From Plantibacter flavus (lineage in GTDB: Bacteria; Actinomycetota; Actinomycetes; Actinomycetales; Microbacteriaceae): a stretch of 64,000 nucleotides of DNA. A program made the position numbers and the translations under genes. Positions 25,668-33,744 of the stretch are shown here, one piece after another. The notes below the pieces were generated by a model. The model saw only the letters and a list, made by a program, of their open reading frames with translations, searched no databases and was not told where the DNA came from. The stretch is taken from contig NZ_FXAP01000003.1 of NCBI RefSeq assembly GCF_900177615.1, positions 310,001 through 374,000 of the forward strand, written 5' to 3'. Each line of letters starts with the position of its first letter. Position 1 is the first letter of the stretch.

Positions 25668-25994
25668 GGGTTCACCGGTTTCGGCTGGGCCGTCGTGGCG
25701 ACGGCGGAGAGACCCTCCGCGCGTCGGTGCGCTGCGGTGGGTGCGTCAGGGTGCGCGGCCCCGTCGTCGCCGCTCGGACGAGCGCGATGGACGAGGCCGA
25801 CGTCCTCACCGGGTGGGCGAGGTGGTCGACCGGGTGGACCGCTCTCTCGGGCCGGCGTTGCGGACGCCGACGACCTCCAGACGCCCGACACGGGGCGGAG
25901 CGATGAGCATGGACACACAGGCACTGTATCAAGCGATCGCGCGCTCGCTCCCCTGGTCCCCACGTTCTGGCTCCCGGCGCGGCAGGATGGACGC
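25668..25994. other. 327-nt divergent intergenic region, nothing recognised
   Basis: Lies between the starts of the FBP-domain gene (leftward) and the aminotransferase gene (rightward), so it should hold both promoters. Open frames cross it on both strands but encode Arg/Pro/Ser-rich strings without domain character. The only notable sequence is a near-palindrome around AGCGATCGCGCGCTCGCT (about 25933-25950). Confidence 0.4.
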
Positions 25995-27203
25995 ATGAGC
26001 CTCGACGTCGCACTCCTCCGCACCGCGTTCCCCTCCCTCGACTCCGGCATCGCCCACTTCGACGGCCCCGGCGGCACCCAGACGCCGCTCGCCGTCGGCC
26101 AAGCCATCCTCGACACCCTCACCGGCCCCCTGTCCAACCGGGGCTCGTCAGTCGCCTCCGAACGTCGGGCGGACGACGCCGTGACCGCCTTCCGCGCCGC
26201 CTGCGCCGATCTGCTGGCCGCCGATCCTCGGGGCATCGTCTACGGTCGCAGCGCCACCCAGCTCACCTACGACTTCTCCAGGCACCTGTCGCGCGGCTGG
26301 ATCGCCGGCGACGAGATCGTCCTGTCCCGACTCGATCACGACGCGAACGTCCGCCCGTGGGTGCAGGCGGCGGACCGCGCGGGCGCAACCGTGCGCTGGA
26401 TCGACCTGGACCCGGCGACGGGCGAGCTCGACGTCGCGGACCTCGACGACCTCATCACCGAACGGACGAGACTCGTCGCCGTGACCGCGGCGTCGAACCT
26501 CCTCGGCACCATCCCGCCGGTGCGGACGATCGCCGACCGGGCGCACGCGGTCGGCGCGCTCGTCTGGGTCGACGGCGTCCACTACACGGCCCACCACGTC
26601 GTCGACGTCACAGCCCTCGGTGCCGACTTCTTCGTCTGCTCGCCGTACAAGTTCTTCGGGCCGCACTGCGGTGTCCTCGCCGCGTCGCCGGCGCTGCTCG
26701 AGTCGATCCACCCCGACAAGCTGCTGCCGTCGACGAACGTGGTGCCGGAGCGCTTCGAGTTCGGCACGCTGCCCTACGAACTCATGGCCGGCGTGACGGC
26801 GGCCATCGGCGTGCTCGCGTCGATCGACCCCGGTGACGCCACGACGAGGCGCGACCGTCTGGTGGCCTCCGCCGCAGCCGTCCACGAACGGGAACTCGCG
26901 CTACGCACCCGCATCGAGGAGGCTCTCGCAGAGCTCGGCCCCCTCGTCGAGCTGCACTCGCGAGCCGCCGAGCGCACGGCGACACTGTTCATGACGTTCC
27001 CCGGCAGGCGTGCAGCCGACGCGGCCGCCTTCCTCGCCGCTCGCGACGTCCTCGCACCAGCAGGCTCGTTCTACGCGGTCGAGCCGTTCGCGGCGCTGGG
27101 CCTCGAGGACGTCGGCGGTCTCCGCGTCGGCGTCGCCCCGTACACGTCCGACGAGGACGTCGACCGCCTGCTCGACGGCATCAGGGCCTTCCTCGCGGGC
27201 TGA
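25995..27203 (+). CDS. Class V aminotransferase (cysteine desulfurase-like)
   Basis: 402 residues, PLP enzyme. Motifs: FDGPGGTQTP near the start, YGRSATQLTYDFSRHL (cofactor phosphate loop), SRLDHDANVRPW, VTAASNLLGTIPPV, WVDGVHYTAHHVVDV with the Asp that pairs with the pyridine N, and SPYKFFGPHCG carrying the Schiff-base Lys219. It resembles the CsdA-like/isopenicillin-N-epimerase-like branch rather than IscS; no Cys-containing active-site loop was identified. Substrate unknown. ATG at 25995 matches the family start. Confidence 0.85.
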   Translation: MSLDVALLRTAFPSLDSGIAHFDGPGGTQTPLAVGQAILDTLTGPLSNRGSSVASERRADDAVTAFRAACADLLAADPRGIVYGRSATQLTYDFSRHLSRGWIAGDEIVLSRLDHDANVRPWVQAADRAGATVRWIDLDPATGELDVADLDDLITERTRLVAVTAASNLLGTIPPVRTIADRAHAVGALVWVDGVHYTAHHVVDVTALGADFFVCSPYKFFGPHCGVLAASPALLESIHPDKLLPSTNVVPERFEFGTLPYELMAGVTAAIGVLASIDPGDATTRRDRLVASAAAVHERELALRTRIEEALAELGPLVELHSRAAERTATLFMTFPGRRAADAAAFLAARDVLAPAGSFYAVEPFAALGLEDVGGLRVGVAPYTSDEDVDRLLDGIRAFLAG

Positions 27204-27287
27204 CCGGCTCGCGGGCTGACCGGCTCGCGGGCTGACCGGCTCGCCGACTGAACGGCTCGCCGGCTGAACGGTTGGCGGGCCGACCCG
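27192..27287. repeat. Six 16-bp tandem repeats at a gene end
   Basis: The unit CTCGCGGGCTGACCGG occurs exactly at 27192, 27208 and 27224, then as variants at 27240, 27256 and 27272. The first unit encodes the last residues and TGA of the aminotransferase; the later ones fill the convergent intergenic space. It looks like slippage expansion of the 3' end of the gene. Confidence 0.75.
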
Positions 27288-27299
27288 GCGACAGCGCCC

Positions 27300-27581
27300 T
27301 CAGGAACGCTTGCCGCTCTCGCGTCGCAGGACGACGAACCCGGCGACCATGACGACCGCCCCGAGGACGAGGGTGACGATCCGGAAGAACCCGAAGTCGT
27401 CGACACCGAAGATCAGGGGTCCGGCGAAGAGGAACGTGGCGCCGACGAAGTACCAGACGGAGGTCGTCCCACCCTTGAGCGACGTGGGCGGTGGCGTCGA
27501 TTCGGGCTCCGCCGCGGCGGGACCGTCCTGGGGCACCTCGTCCCCGTGTGGTGCGGGTCCGGGTTGCGTCGGTCCGGTCAT
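27300..27581 (-). CDS. Small two-TM membrane protein, unknown
   Basis: 93 residues: a Pro/Glu-rich cytoplasmic N-terminus (about 1-38), then two hydrophobic segments (VWYFVGATFLFAGPLIFGV and FRIVTLVLGAVVMVAGFVVL) and a basic end. ATG at 27581 preferred over the adjacent upstream GTG. No family recognised; small actinobacterial membrane proteins of this shape are widespread. Confidence 0.6.
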   Translation of the reverse strand: MTGPTQPGPAPHGDEVPQDGPAAAEPESTPPPTSLKGGTTSVWYFVGATFLFAGPLIFGVDDFGFFRIVTLVLGAVVMVAGFVVLRRESGKRS

Positions 27582-27678
27582 CACTCGCTCCGATCCGCGT
27601 CGCGCTCGGTGGTGTCCACGACGTCGAGCCCCACGCTACGCAGCCCTCGAGCGCCGCGAATCCCCCAGGTGACGGAGA

Positions 27679-28161
27679 TCAGGCTTCGCTGGCGAACATC
27701 CGTCCGTCGGGGTCGAGCTTCGTCAGGAGGGCGGCGGAGATCTCGCCGAGCTGCTCGATCTGCGCCGGCGTCAGCGCGTCGAGCACCAGGGACCGCACGT
27801 GCTCGACGTGGCCCGGCGCAGCCTGGACGACCTTGTCCCAGCCCGCATCGGTGAGCGTCACGTTCGTCGCCCGTCGATCCTCCGGGCACGGCGTCCGCGC
27901 CACGAAGCCGGCCTCCTCCAAGCGTGTCAGCACCCGCGACAAGCGGGGCAGGGTCGCGTTCGTCCGCGCAGCGAGCGCCGAGGTGCGCAGCGTGCGGCCC
28001 GGGGTCTCGGACAGCATCGCGAGCGTGAAGTAGTCGAAGTGCGTCAGATGCTCGTCCCGCGTGAGCTGGAGGTCGAGGGCGGCCGGCAGGAGTTCGAGCA
28101 CGGCGGCGAAGCGCACCCAGGAGCGTTGCTCGTCGTCGCTCAGCCATCGCGTCTCGGTCAT
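27679..28161 (-). CDS. MarR-family transcriptional regulator
   Basis: 160 residues: winged helix with LTHFDYFTLAMLSETPGRTL, SALAARTNATLPRLSRVLTRLEEAGFV and the wing RTPCPEDRRATNVTLTDAG (conserved Asp-Arg-Arg). Divergent from the NADPH-dependent F420 reductase-like gene with two palindromes between them, so it most likely represses both genes until a ligand or oxidant binds. Confidence 0.9.
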   Translation of the reverse strand: MTETRWLSDDEQRSWVRFAAVLELLPAALDLQLTRDEHLTHFDYFTLAMLSETPGRTLRTSALAARTNATLPRLSRVLTRLEEAGFVARTPCPEDRRATNVTLTDAGWDKVVQAAPGHVEHVRSLVLDALTPAQIEQLGEISAALLTKLDPDGRMFASEA

Positions 28162-28173
28162 GACTCCAGCGTA

Positions 28174-28228
28174 GCAATAGTTGCGCCTACAACTAACCGG
28201 TGTTACGTTAGTTGTACCAACAACCAAT
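28174..28228. promoter_or_regulatory. Two MarR-type operator palindromes
   Basis: The 105-nt divergent gap is AT-rich for this genome and holds two inverted repeats: TAGTTG-(6 nt)-CAACTA near 28177-28194 and GTTGT-ACCA-ACAAC near 28212-28225. Both share the GTTGT half-site, as expected for a dimeric MarR repressor controlling both directions. Confidence 0.6.
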
Positions 28229-28266
28229 TGACCCGTGACCAGGCGGCCACGAGAAGGAGCATCGTC

Positions 28267-28839
28267 ATGACGAACGTCACCATCTTCGGAACCGGCAACA
28301 TGGGCAGCGCCATCGCCGGTGTCCTCGCAGCGGGCGGTGCCTCCGTCGACCACCTCGGGTCGGCCGAGACCGGCACGATCACCGGCGACGTCGTCGTCCT
28401 CGCGGTCCCCTACCCGGCCCTCGCGACGATCGTCGAGCAGTACGCCGACCAGCTCGCGGGCAAGGTCGTCGTCGACATCACCAACCCCCTCGACTTCTCG
28501 ACCTTCGACGCCCTCACCGTCCCAGCCGGCAGCTCGGCTGCAGCGGAACTGCAGGCGAAGCTCCCGAACTCCCACGTCCTCAAGGCCTTCAACACGAACT
28601 TCGCCGCGACCCTCGCCGCGAAGCAGGTCGGCGACGTGGCCACCACGGTCCTCATCGCCGGGGACGACGCCGACGCCAAGGCCGCACTCCAGCAGCTCGT
28701 GACCGCCGGTGGCCTGGAGGCCGTCGACGCCGGGTCGCTGAAGCGCGCGCACGAACTTGAGGCGATCGGCTTCCTGCAGCTCACGCTGGCGGCGTCGGAG
28801 AAGATCTCCTGGACCGCGGGGTTCGCGCTCGTCAAGTAG
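28267..28839 (+). CDS. NADPH-dependent F420 reductase-like oxidoreductase
   Basis: 190 residues, one Rossmann domain: VTIFGTGNMGSAIAGVLAAGG, VVLAVPYPALATIV, VVVDITNPLDF, HVLKAFNTNFAATLA and a C-terminal HELEAIGFLQLTLAASEKISW. This is the F420_oxidored/NAD(P)-binding family often paired with MarR regulators. Cofactor and substrate are not determinable; a role in redox or xenobiotic response is inferred from the MarR pairing. Confidence 0.8.
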   Translation: MTNVTIFGTGNMGSAIAGVLAAGGASVDHLGSAETGTITGDVVVLAVPYPALATIVEQYADQLAGKVVVDITNPLDFSTFDALTVPAGSSAAAELQAKLPNSHVLKAFNTNFAATLAAKQVGDVATTVLIAGDDADAKAALQQLVTAGGLEAVDAGSLKRAHELEAIGFLQLTLAASEKISWTAGFALVK

Positions 28840-28848
28840 TCGTCGGAT

Positions 28849-28882
28849 CGTGATCCGGGAGGAACGGTCCTCCCGGATCACG
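28849..28882. terminator. 15-bp perfect hairpin terminator
   Basis: Arms CGTGATCCGGGAGGA (28849-28863) and its exact complement (28868-28882) around a 4-nt loop, 10 nt after the stop of the reductase-like gene. Confidence 0.7.
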
Positions 28883-28905
28883 ACGGACTGGAGGACGATG
28901 GGCGC

Positions 28906-29790
28906 ATGACCTTCCGCGCCCTCGCCCCCGGCCAACGTTCCAGCGTCCTGCTCGGCGGGCCGCACGATGATGCGCCCGTCCTCCTCTTCGAGACCGACGA
29001 GCTCCTCATCGAAGCGCCGAACTGGTCCCTCGACGGCCGGACGCTGTACCTCAACGGCAACGGGCGGCTCTGGGCGATCACGGTCGACGACCCGACCGCA
29101 GGGCTCACGCCGATCGAGTTCCACGGCCTTCCCGAGCTCAACAACGACCACGTCCTCGACCCCGACGGCGAACACATCCTCCTCTCCGCGATGGACGGGC
29201 ACATCTACCGCGGTGCCCTCACCGGCGGACCGGTCACGAAGCTCACCGCCGACGACGACCGGTGGCACTTCCTCCACGGCGTCTCCCCGGACGGCACGCG
29301 GATCGCATACGTCGAGCTCGAGGGCTTCGAGCACCCCGGTCGGCTCGCGATCGCTCCGGCGGTCGAGGGCGGCGGCCCCGTCACCGTCCTCGACACGGGC
29401 GACGGCCACCTCGACGGACCGGAGTGGTCGCCCGACGGCCGGTGGCTGCTCTGCAACACGGAGCACTTCGGCACAGCCCCGGGCCATGCGCAGCTCGCGC
29501 GGATCCCGGACGGCGGCGGTGAGCTCGAGCAGCTCGTCGTGAGCGACACCGTCGACTGGTTCCCCCACCCCTCCCCCGACGCCCGCCTAGCCTCGTACAT
29601 CGCCTTCCCCGCCGGCACGATCGGACACCCGGCCGACCTCGACGTCGAGGTCCGGCTCGTCTCGACCGACGACTGGGCGACCCCGCTCCGCCGTTATCCG
29701 CTGTTTGGCGGGCAGGGCACCCTGAACGTGAACGGCTGGGCACCCGACAGCTCACGATTCGCCTTCGTCGCCTACCCGATCACCCGCTGA
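28906..29790 (+). CDS. TolB-like beta-propeller protein (PD40 repeats)
   Basis: 294 residues made of repeated propeller blades with the WD40-like PD40 signature: APNWSLDGRTLYLNGNGRLW, DPDGEHILLSAMDGHIY, VSPDGTRIAYVEL, WSPDGRWLLCNTEHFG, PSPDARLASYIAFP and WAPDSSRFAFVAYP. No signal peptide, so probably cytosolic. Homologues are annotated as TolB family or DPP IV N-terminal-like proteins; function unknown. Confidence 0.8.
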   Translation: MTFRALAPGQRSSVLLGGPHDDAPVLLFETDELLIEAPNWSLDGRTLYLNGNGRLWAITVDDPTAGLTPIEFHGLPELNNDHVLDPDGEHILLSAMDGHIYRGALTGGPVTKLTADDDRWHFLHGVSPDGTRIAYVELEGFEHPGRLAIAPAVEGGGPVTVLDTGDGHLDGPEWSPDGRWLLCNTEHFGTAPGHAQLARIPDGGGELEQLVVSDTVDWFPHPSPDARLASYIAFPAGTIGHPADLDVEVRLVSTDDWATPLRRYPLFGGQGTLNVNGWAPDSSRFAFVAYPITR

Positions 29791-29845
29791 GTCGCCCGAT
29801 TCTGCACGGTTTCGGCGAAGAATCGCACCGATCCGGGCGACTCAG
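29787..29845. terminator. CTGAGTCGCCCGAT-type inverted repeat
   Basis: Outer arms 29787-29803 and 29829-29845 pair with few mismatches. TGA at 29788-29790 is the stop of the propeller gene. It separates that gene from the following IclR gene, whose start is only 25 nt further. Confidence 0.6.
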
Positions 29846-29869
29846 GGGGCTCGTCGATAGGGTCGGAGC

Positions 29870-30568
29870 GTGACCGATGCCAGCAGCGCCCACTCCCAGA
29901 CGCTCTCGCGCGGCATCCGGATCCTCGAGGTCCTGGCCGACGCGCGCACCCCGCTCACGATCGACGCCCTGAGCGCGACGCTCGGTCTGCACCGCAGCGT
30001 CACCTACCGGCTGCTGCGCACGCTCGAAGACCACCGCCTGGTCGTCCGCGACGGTGCAGGACGAATCGCGCTCGGATCGCGCCTGGCGGCCCTCGCCGCC
30101 GGCGTCTCCCACGACCTGCAGGCCGCCGCGCTGCCCGAGCTGACGGCGATCGCGAACGAGCTCGGCATGACCTGCTTCCTCACCGTGCTGGACGGCGACG
30201 AGATCGTCACCCTCGTCAGCGTCGAACCGCGGCACACGATGGGGTCGATCGCGCAGCGGCCCGGTACCCGGCACCCGGTCGGTGTCGGTGCGCCCGGCAA
30301 GGCGATCGCGTCCCGACTGCCTGCGTCGCAGTGGCCGGACTCGCTCGACGACGACCACCGCACCGAGCTGGCGGTGGTCCGCGAACAGGGCTGGGCGTCG
30401 AGCCACGACGAGGTCATCACCGGTCTCCGCGCTGTCGCCGTACCACTCGCCGTGCACGGCTCGCCGGCCGCCGCGCTCGCGGTCGTCTACGTCTCCAGCA
30501 GCCGACCCGAACCCGAGATCGCGGCCCGCCTCATCGAGGGGGCCGCGACCATCGCGTCGTCAGTCTGA
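29870..30568 (+). CDS. IclR-family transcriptional regulator
   Basis: 232 residues from a GTG start (typical length ~250). N-terminal winged helix: LSRGIRILEVLADARTPLTI, HRSVTYRLLRTLEDHRLVVRD; C-terminal effector domain with LGMTCFLTVLDGDEIVTLVSVEP and RHPVGVGAPGKAIAS. It lies 7 nt from the convergent end of the MHS transporter gene and next to the hpa cluster. IclR proteins often control aromatic catabolism, so a role here is plausible but a GntR regulator inside the cluster has recognisable operators. Confidence 0.88.
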   Translation: MTDASSAHSQTLSRGIRILEVLADARTPLTIDALSATLGLHRSVTYRLLRTLEDHRLVVRDGAGRIALGSRLAALAAGVSHDLQAAALPELTAIANELGMTCFLTVLDGDEIVTLVSVEPRHTMGSIAQRPGTRHPVGVGAPGKAIASRLPASQWPDSLDDDHRTELAVVREQGWASSHDEVITGLRAVAVPLAVHGSPAAALAVVYVSSSRPEPEIAARLIEGAATIASSV

Positions 30569-30574
30569 CCGCGG

Positions 30575-31948
30575 CTACCTCCGCGCGCCGTACACCTGAC
30601 CACGGCTCTGCTCGTCCTCCGCCTCGCCACCGAGCGGGATGCCGGTGCGGTCACGCAGGAGGAGGGTCGCCGCGAAGGCGATCACGATCATGCCGGCGAT
30701 GTAGAACGCGACGCTCGTCGAGGACCCCGTGACCTGCACCAGCCAGGTCGCGATCGTCGGAGCGAACGCCCCGCCGAGGATCGCACCGATCGCGTAGGTG
30801 ACCGACACACCCGTGTAGCGGATCGAGGCGGGGAACAGCTCCGCGAAGTACGCCGCCTGCGGCCCGTAGGTGAAGCCGTTGCCGATCGTGAACAGCGCGA
30901 GCCCGAGGAACAACAGCCACGGGTCACCGGTGTTCACGAGCGGGAAGAGCACGAAGACGGTGGCCAGGAACGCGACCCAACCGATGATGTAGGTGTTGCG
31001 TCGGCCGATCCGGTCGGAGAGCGAACCCGCGAACCACGTGACGATGAGCCAGACGATGGCCGACCCGGTCACCGCGAGCAGGACCGGCGTCCGCTCCATG
31101 CCCACCAGGCCGCCGTCGGCGAGCGGTGTCGTCGCGTAGTTCTGGATGTAGCCGCCCGTGGTCATGTAGCCGGCGGCGTTGTTGCCGGCGAAGGTCAGCG
31201 CGGCGAGCAGCACGAGCAACCAGTGGTGGCGGAAGAGCTCGACGATCGGGACCCGGCGACGCTCCTTGTTGCGGGCGAGCGCGACGAAGACGGGGCTCTC
31301 GTCGACCTTCCGGCGCACGACGTAGCCGACGATGATCAGGACGAAGCTCAGCAGGAACGGGATGCGCCAGCCCCACTCGAGGAACGCGGCACCGGGCGAG
31401 ATCACGCCCGTCATGAGGGCGAGCATGCCGGAGGCGAGGAGCAGACCGATCGGGACGCCGATCTGCGGGAACGCACCGAACCGGCCGCGACGGCCGGTGG
31501 GCGCGTGCTCGACGGCCATGAGGACGGCGCCTCCCCACTCCCCGCCGGTGGACAGCCCCTGCAGGATGCGCAGGAGCACGAGCAGCGCGGGGGCGATGAT
31601 CCCGATCTGGTCGTACGTCGGCAGGAGACCGATGAGCGTCGTGGCGGCGCCCATGAGGAAGAGCGTGATGACGAGCATCTTCTTCCGGCCGATGCGGTCA
31701 CCGAAGTGCCCGGCGACGAACGCGCCGAGCGGTCGGAACAGGAAGCTGACGCCGACGGTCGCGAACGACAGCAGCAGCGCGGCCTGCGGTCCCGCCGGCT
31801 GGAAGAAGAGCTGCGAGAAGACGAGTCCGGCGGCGCTCGCGTAGAGGAAGAAGTCGTACCACTCGACCGTGGTGCCGATGACGGTGGCGAAGGCCACGCG
31901 CCGGAGTTCCGCGGGCGTCGTCGCTCGCGCCAGTGATGCGGTTGTCAT
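30575..31948 (-). CDS. MHS-type MFS transporter (aromatic acid uptake likely)
   Basis: 457 residues, 12 TM segments. MHS-family start FATVIGTTVEWYDFFLYASA, the loop-2/3 motif AGHFGDRIGRKKMLVITLFL, and GLSTGGEWGGAVLMAVEHAP are characteristic of metabolite:H+ symporters. Divergent from the hpa operon across a GntR-type operator, so 4-hydroxyphenylacetate, homoprotocatechuate or a related acid is the likely substrate. The start MTTASLARATT sits 157 nt from hpaH. Confidence 0.88.
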   Translation of the reverse strand: MTTASLARATTPAELRRVAFATVIGTTVEWYDFFLYASAAGLVFSQLFFQPAGPQAALLLSFATVGVSFLFRPLGAFVAGHFGDRIGRKKMLVITLFLMGAATTLIGLLPTYDQIGIIAPALLVLLRILQGLSTGGEWGGAVLMAVEHAPTGRRGRFGAFPQIGVPIGLLLASGMLALMTGVISPGAAFLEWGWRIPFLLSFVLIIVGYVVRRKVDESPVFVALARNKERRRVPIVELFRHHWLLVLLAALTFAGNNAAGYMTTGGYIQNYATTPLADGGLVGMERTPVLLAVTGSAIVWLIVTWFAGSLSDRIGRRNTYIIGWVAFLATVFVLFPLVNTGDPWLLFLGLALFTIGNGFTYGPQAAYFAELFPASIRYTGVSVTYAIGAILGGAFAPTIATWLVQVTGSSTSVAFYIAGMIVIAFAATLLLRDRTGIPLGGEAEDEQSRGQVYGARR

Positions 31949-32002
31949 TGTCTCGAGACCCCTTTGTCCGTCGCGGCCCGTCATTGGACCGCCAGAATGT
32001 AC

Positions 32003-32025
32003 ACCACATCGTATACAATCGTGGT
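32003..32025. promoter_or_regulatory. GntR operator in MFS/hpaH divergent promoter
   Basis: ATCGTATACAAT (32008-32019) matches 11 of 12 positions of the perfect palindrome at 33706 upstream of hpaG, and is flanked by ACCAC and GTGGT. GTATAC-centred sites are typical of FadR/VanR-type GntR regulators such as the one in this cluster. Confidence 0.65.
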
Positions 32026-32105
32026 CACCGCGCAAGAGGCAGTCGACGACGACGCACCGTATCGTGATCGCAGGCCGCAGTCGACGCAGATGAGGACGGG
32101 ACGCG

Positions 32106-32888
32106 ATGCAGGATCACGAACGACAGGCGATCGCCGACGAACTGGCGGTCGCGCATGAGCAGCGGAGCGTCATCCCCCTCCTCACCGCCCGGCACCCGGA
32201 CATGACCATCGAGGACTCCTACGCCGTGCAGGCGCTGTGGGCAGAACGCCGCATCGCCGCCGGCCGACGCGTCGTCGGCCACAAGATCGGCCTCACCTCG
32301 AAGGCGATGCAGCAGGCCACCGGGATCACCGAACCCGACTACGGCGTCATCCTCGACGACCAGGTCTTCGACTCGGGCGCGACACTCGACTTCGACGCAT
32401 ACTCCAACGTCCGCGTGGAGGTCGAGCTGGCCTTCGTCCTCGGCCGCCCATTGCAGGGGCCACACTGCACCATCTTCGAGGTGCTCGACGCGACCGACCA
32501 CATCGTGCCGGCACTCGAGGTCCTCAACTCCCACATCGAACTCGACGGCCGCACGATCGTCGACACCATCGCCGACAACGCGGCACTCGGTGCCATGGTG
32601 CTCGGCGGGACACCCGTCCGCCCGGACGCGATCGACCCGCGATGGGTCTCGGCCCTGCTCTACCGCAACCAGACCATCGAGGAGTCAGGGGTCGCCGGCG
32701 CCGTCCTCGGACACCCGGCACTCGGCGTCGCGTGGCTCGCCGGCAAGCTCGCCCAGCACGGCGGGAGCCTCGCCGCCGGGGAGATCATCCTGTCGGGATC
32801 GTTCACGAGACCGATGTGGGTCGAACGGGGCGACACCGTCCACGCCGAATACCAGGGACTGGGAGCCGTGACATGCCGATTCGAATGA
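32106..32888 (+). CDS. hpaH: 2-oxo-hept-4-ene-1,7-dioate hydratase
   Basis: Hydrates 2-oxohept-4-ene-1,7-dioate to 4-hydroxy-2-oxoheptanedioate, the penultimate step of the homoprotocatechuate meta-cleavage pathway; cytosolic, metal-dependent, FAH-like fold. 260 residues, close to E. coli HpaH: SVIPLLTARHPDMTIEDSYAV, GRRVVGHKIGLTSKAMQQ, EPDYGVILDDQVFDSG, VEVELAFVLGRPLQGP and ALEVLNSHIE. Overlaps hpaI by 16 nt. First gene of the rightward cluster. Confidence 0.93.
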   Translation: MQDHERQAIADELAVAHEQRSVIPLLTARHPDMTIEDSYAVQALWAERRIAAGRRVVGHKIGLTSKAMQQATGITEPDYGVILDDQVFDSGATLDFDAYSNVRVEVELAFVLGRPLQGPHCTIFEVLDATDHIVPALEVLNSHIELDGRTIVDTIADNAALGAMVLGGTPVRPDAIDPRWVSALLYRNQTIEESGVAGAVLGHPALGVAWLAGKLAQHGGSLAAGEIILSGSFTRPMWVERGDTVHAEYQGLGAVTCRFE

Positions 32889-33685
32889 CCCTGCCGCCGA
32901 CCTTCGGCGAGCGCCTGCGCACCACGGACCGTCCCCTCGTCGGGATGTGGGTGGTGTCGGGGAGCCCGATCGCGGCGGAGATCGCGGCGGGCAGCGGGCT
33001 CGACCTGCTCCTCATCGACGGCGAGCACTCGGCGAACACCCTGGAGAGCATCCAGCTGCAGCTGCAGGTGGTTGCCGCCTTCCCGGTGTGCCCGCTGGTG
33101 CGAGTGCCGTTCGGCGACGCGGTCGTCATCAAGCAGGTGCTCGACCTCGGGGCGCAGAACCTCATCGTGCCCATGGTGTCGTCGGCCGAGCAGGCGGTGG
33201 CGCTCGTGCAGGCCGTGCGATACCCGCCACAGGGCGTCCGCGGGGTCGGCAGCGCGCTCGCGAGGTCCTCCCGCTGGAACCGGGTCGAGGACTACCTCGC
33301 GCAGGCGAACGGATCGGTGTCGCTCACGGTGCAGATCGAGTCGGCGGAGGCCGTGGAGCAGGCGGACGAGATCCTCGCGGTCGACGGCGTGGACGCGGTG
33401 TTCGTCGGTCCGGCGGACCTCTCGGCGTCGCTCGGCCTGCTCGGCCAGCAGGGGCACCCCACCGTGGTCAGCGCCGTCGAGCGGGTGCTCGATGCCGCCA
33501 CCGCCGCGGGGAAACCGGCCGGCGTGAACGCCTTCGACCCCGTCATGGCGGAGCACTACCTCGACCACGGGGCGTCCTTCGTCCTCGTCGGCGCGGACGT
33601 GTCGCTCCTCGCCCGCGCATCCGAGCAGTTGGCCGAGCGCTTCATCGACGGCCGGAGCGACGCGACCCGCAGCGACGGGTACTGA
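32873..33685 (+). CDS. hpaI: 4-hydroxy-2-oxoheptanedioate aldolase (HpcH/HpaI)
   Basis: Class II aldolase that splits 4-hydroxy-2-oxoheptanedioate to pyruvate and succinate semialdehyde. 270 residues, TIM barrel with the family markers GMWVVSGSPIAAEIAAGSGLD, LLIDGEHSANT (metal-site region), PLVRVPFGDAVVIKQVLDLG, VQIESAEAVEQADEI and DAVFVGPADLSASLG. ATG lies 16 nt inside hpaH, implying coupled translation. Confidence 0.93.
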   Translation: MPIRMTLPPTFGERLRTTDRPLVGMWVVSGSPIAAEIAAGSGLDLLLIDGEHSANTLESIQLQLQVVAAFPVCPLVRVPFGDAVVIKQVLDLGAQNLIVPMVSSAEQAVALVQAVRYPPQGVRGVGSALARSSRWNRVEDYLAQANGSVSLTVQIESAEAVEQADEILAVDGVDAVFVGPADLSASLGLLGQQGHPTVVSAVERVLDAATAAGKPAGVNAFDPVMAEHYLDHGASFVLVGADVSLLARASEQLAERFIDGRSDATRSDGY

Positions 33686-33705
33686 CCCTTCCCCACTGTG
33701 CCCGG

Positions 33706-33717
33706 ATCGTATACGAT
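33706..33717. promoter_or_regulatory. Perfect GntR operator palindrome upstream of hpaG
   Basis: ATCGTATACGAT is a perfect 12-bp palindrome 27 nt upstream of the hpaG-fusion ATG. The same motif with one change lies in the MFS/hpaH promoter. A second, GntR-controlled promoter for hpaG-gntR-hpaE-hpaD is therefore likely. Confidence 0.7.
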
Positions 33718-33744
33718 TCTGGATACCGACAACGAGGACGTGTG

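Noticed and set aside
25695-25994. N-terminal extension of the aminotransferase by 100 codons
   Set aside because: The extra sequence has no domain character; family alignment begins at MSLDVALLRTAF (25995).
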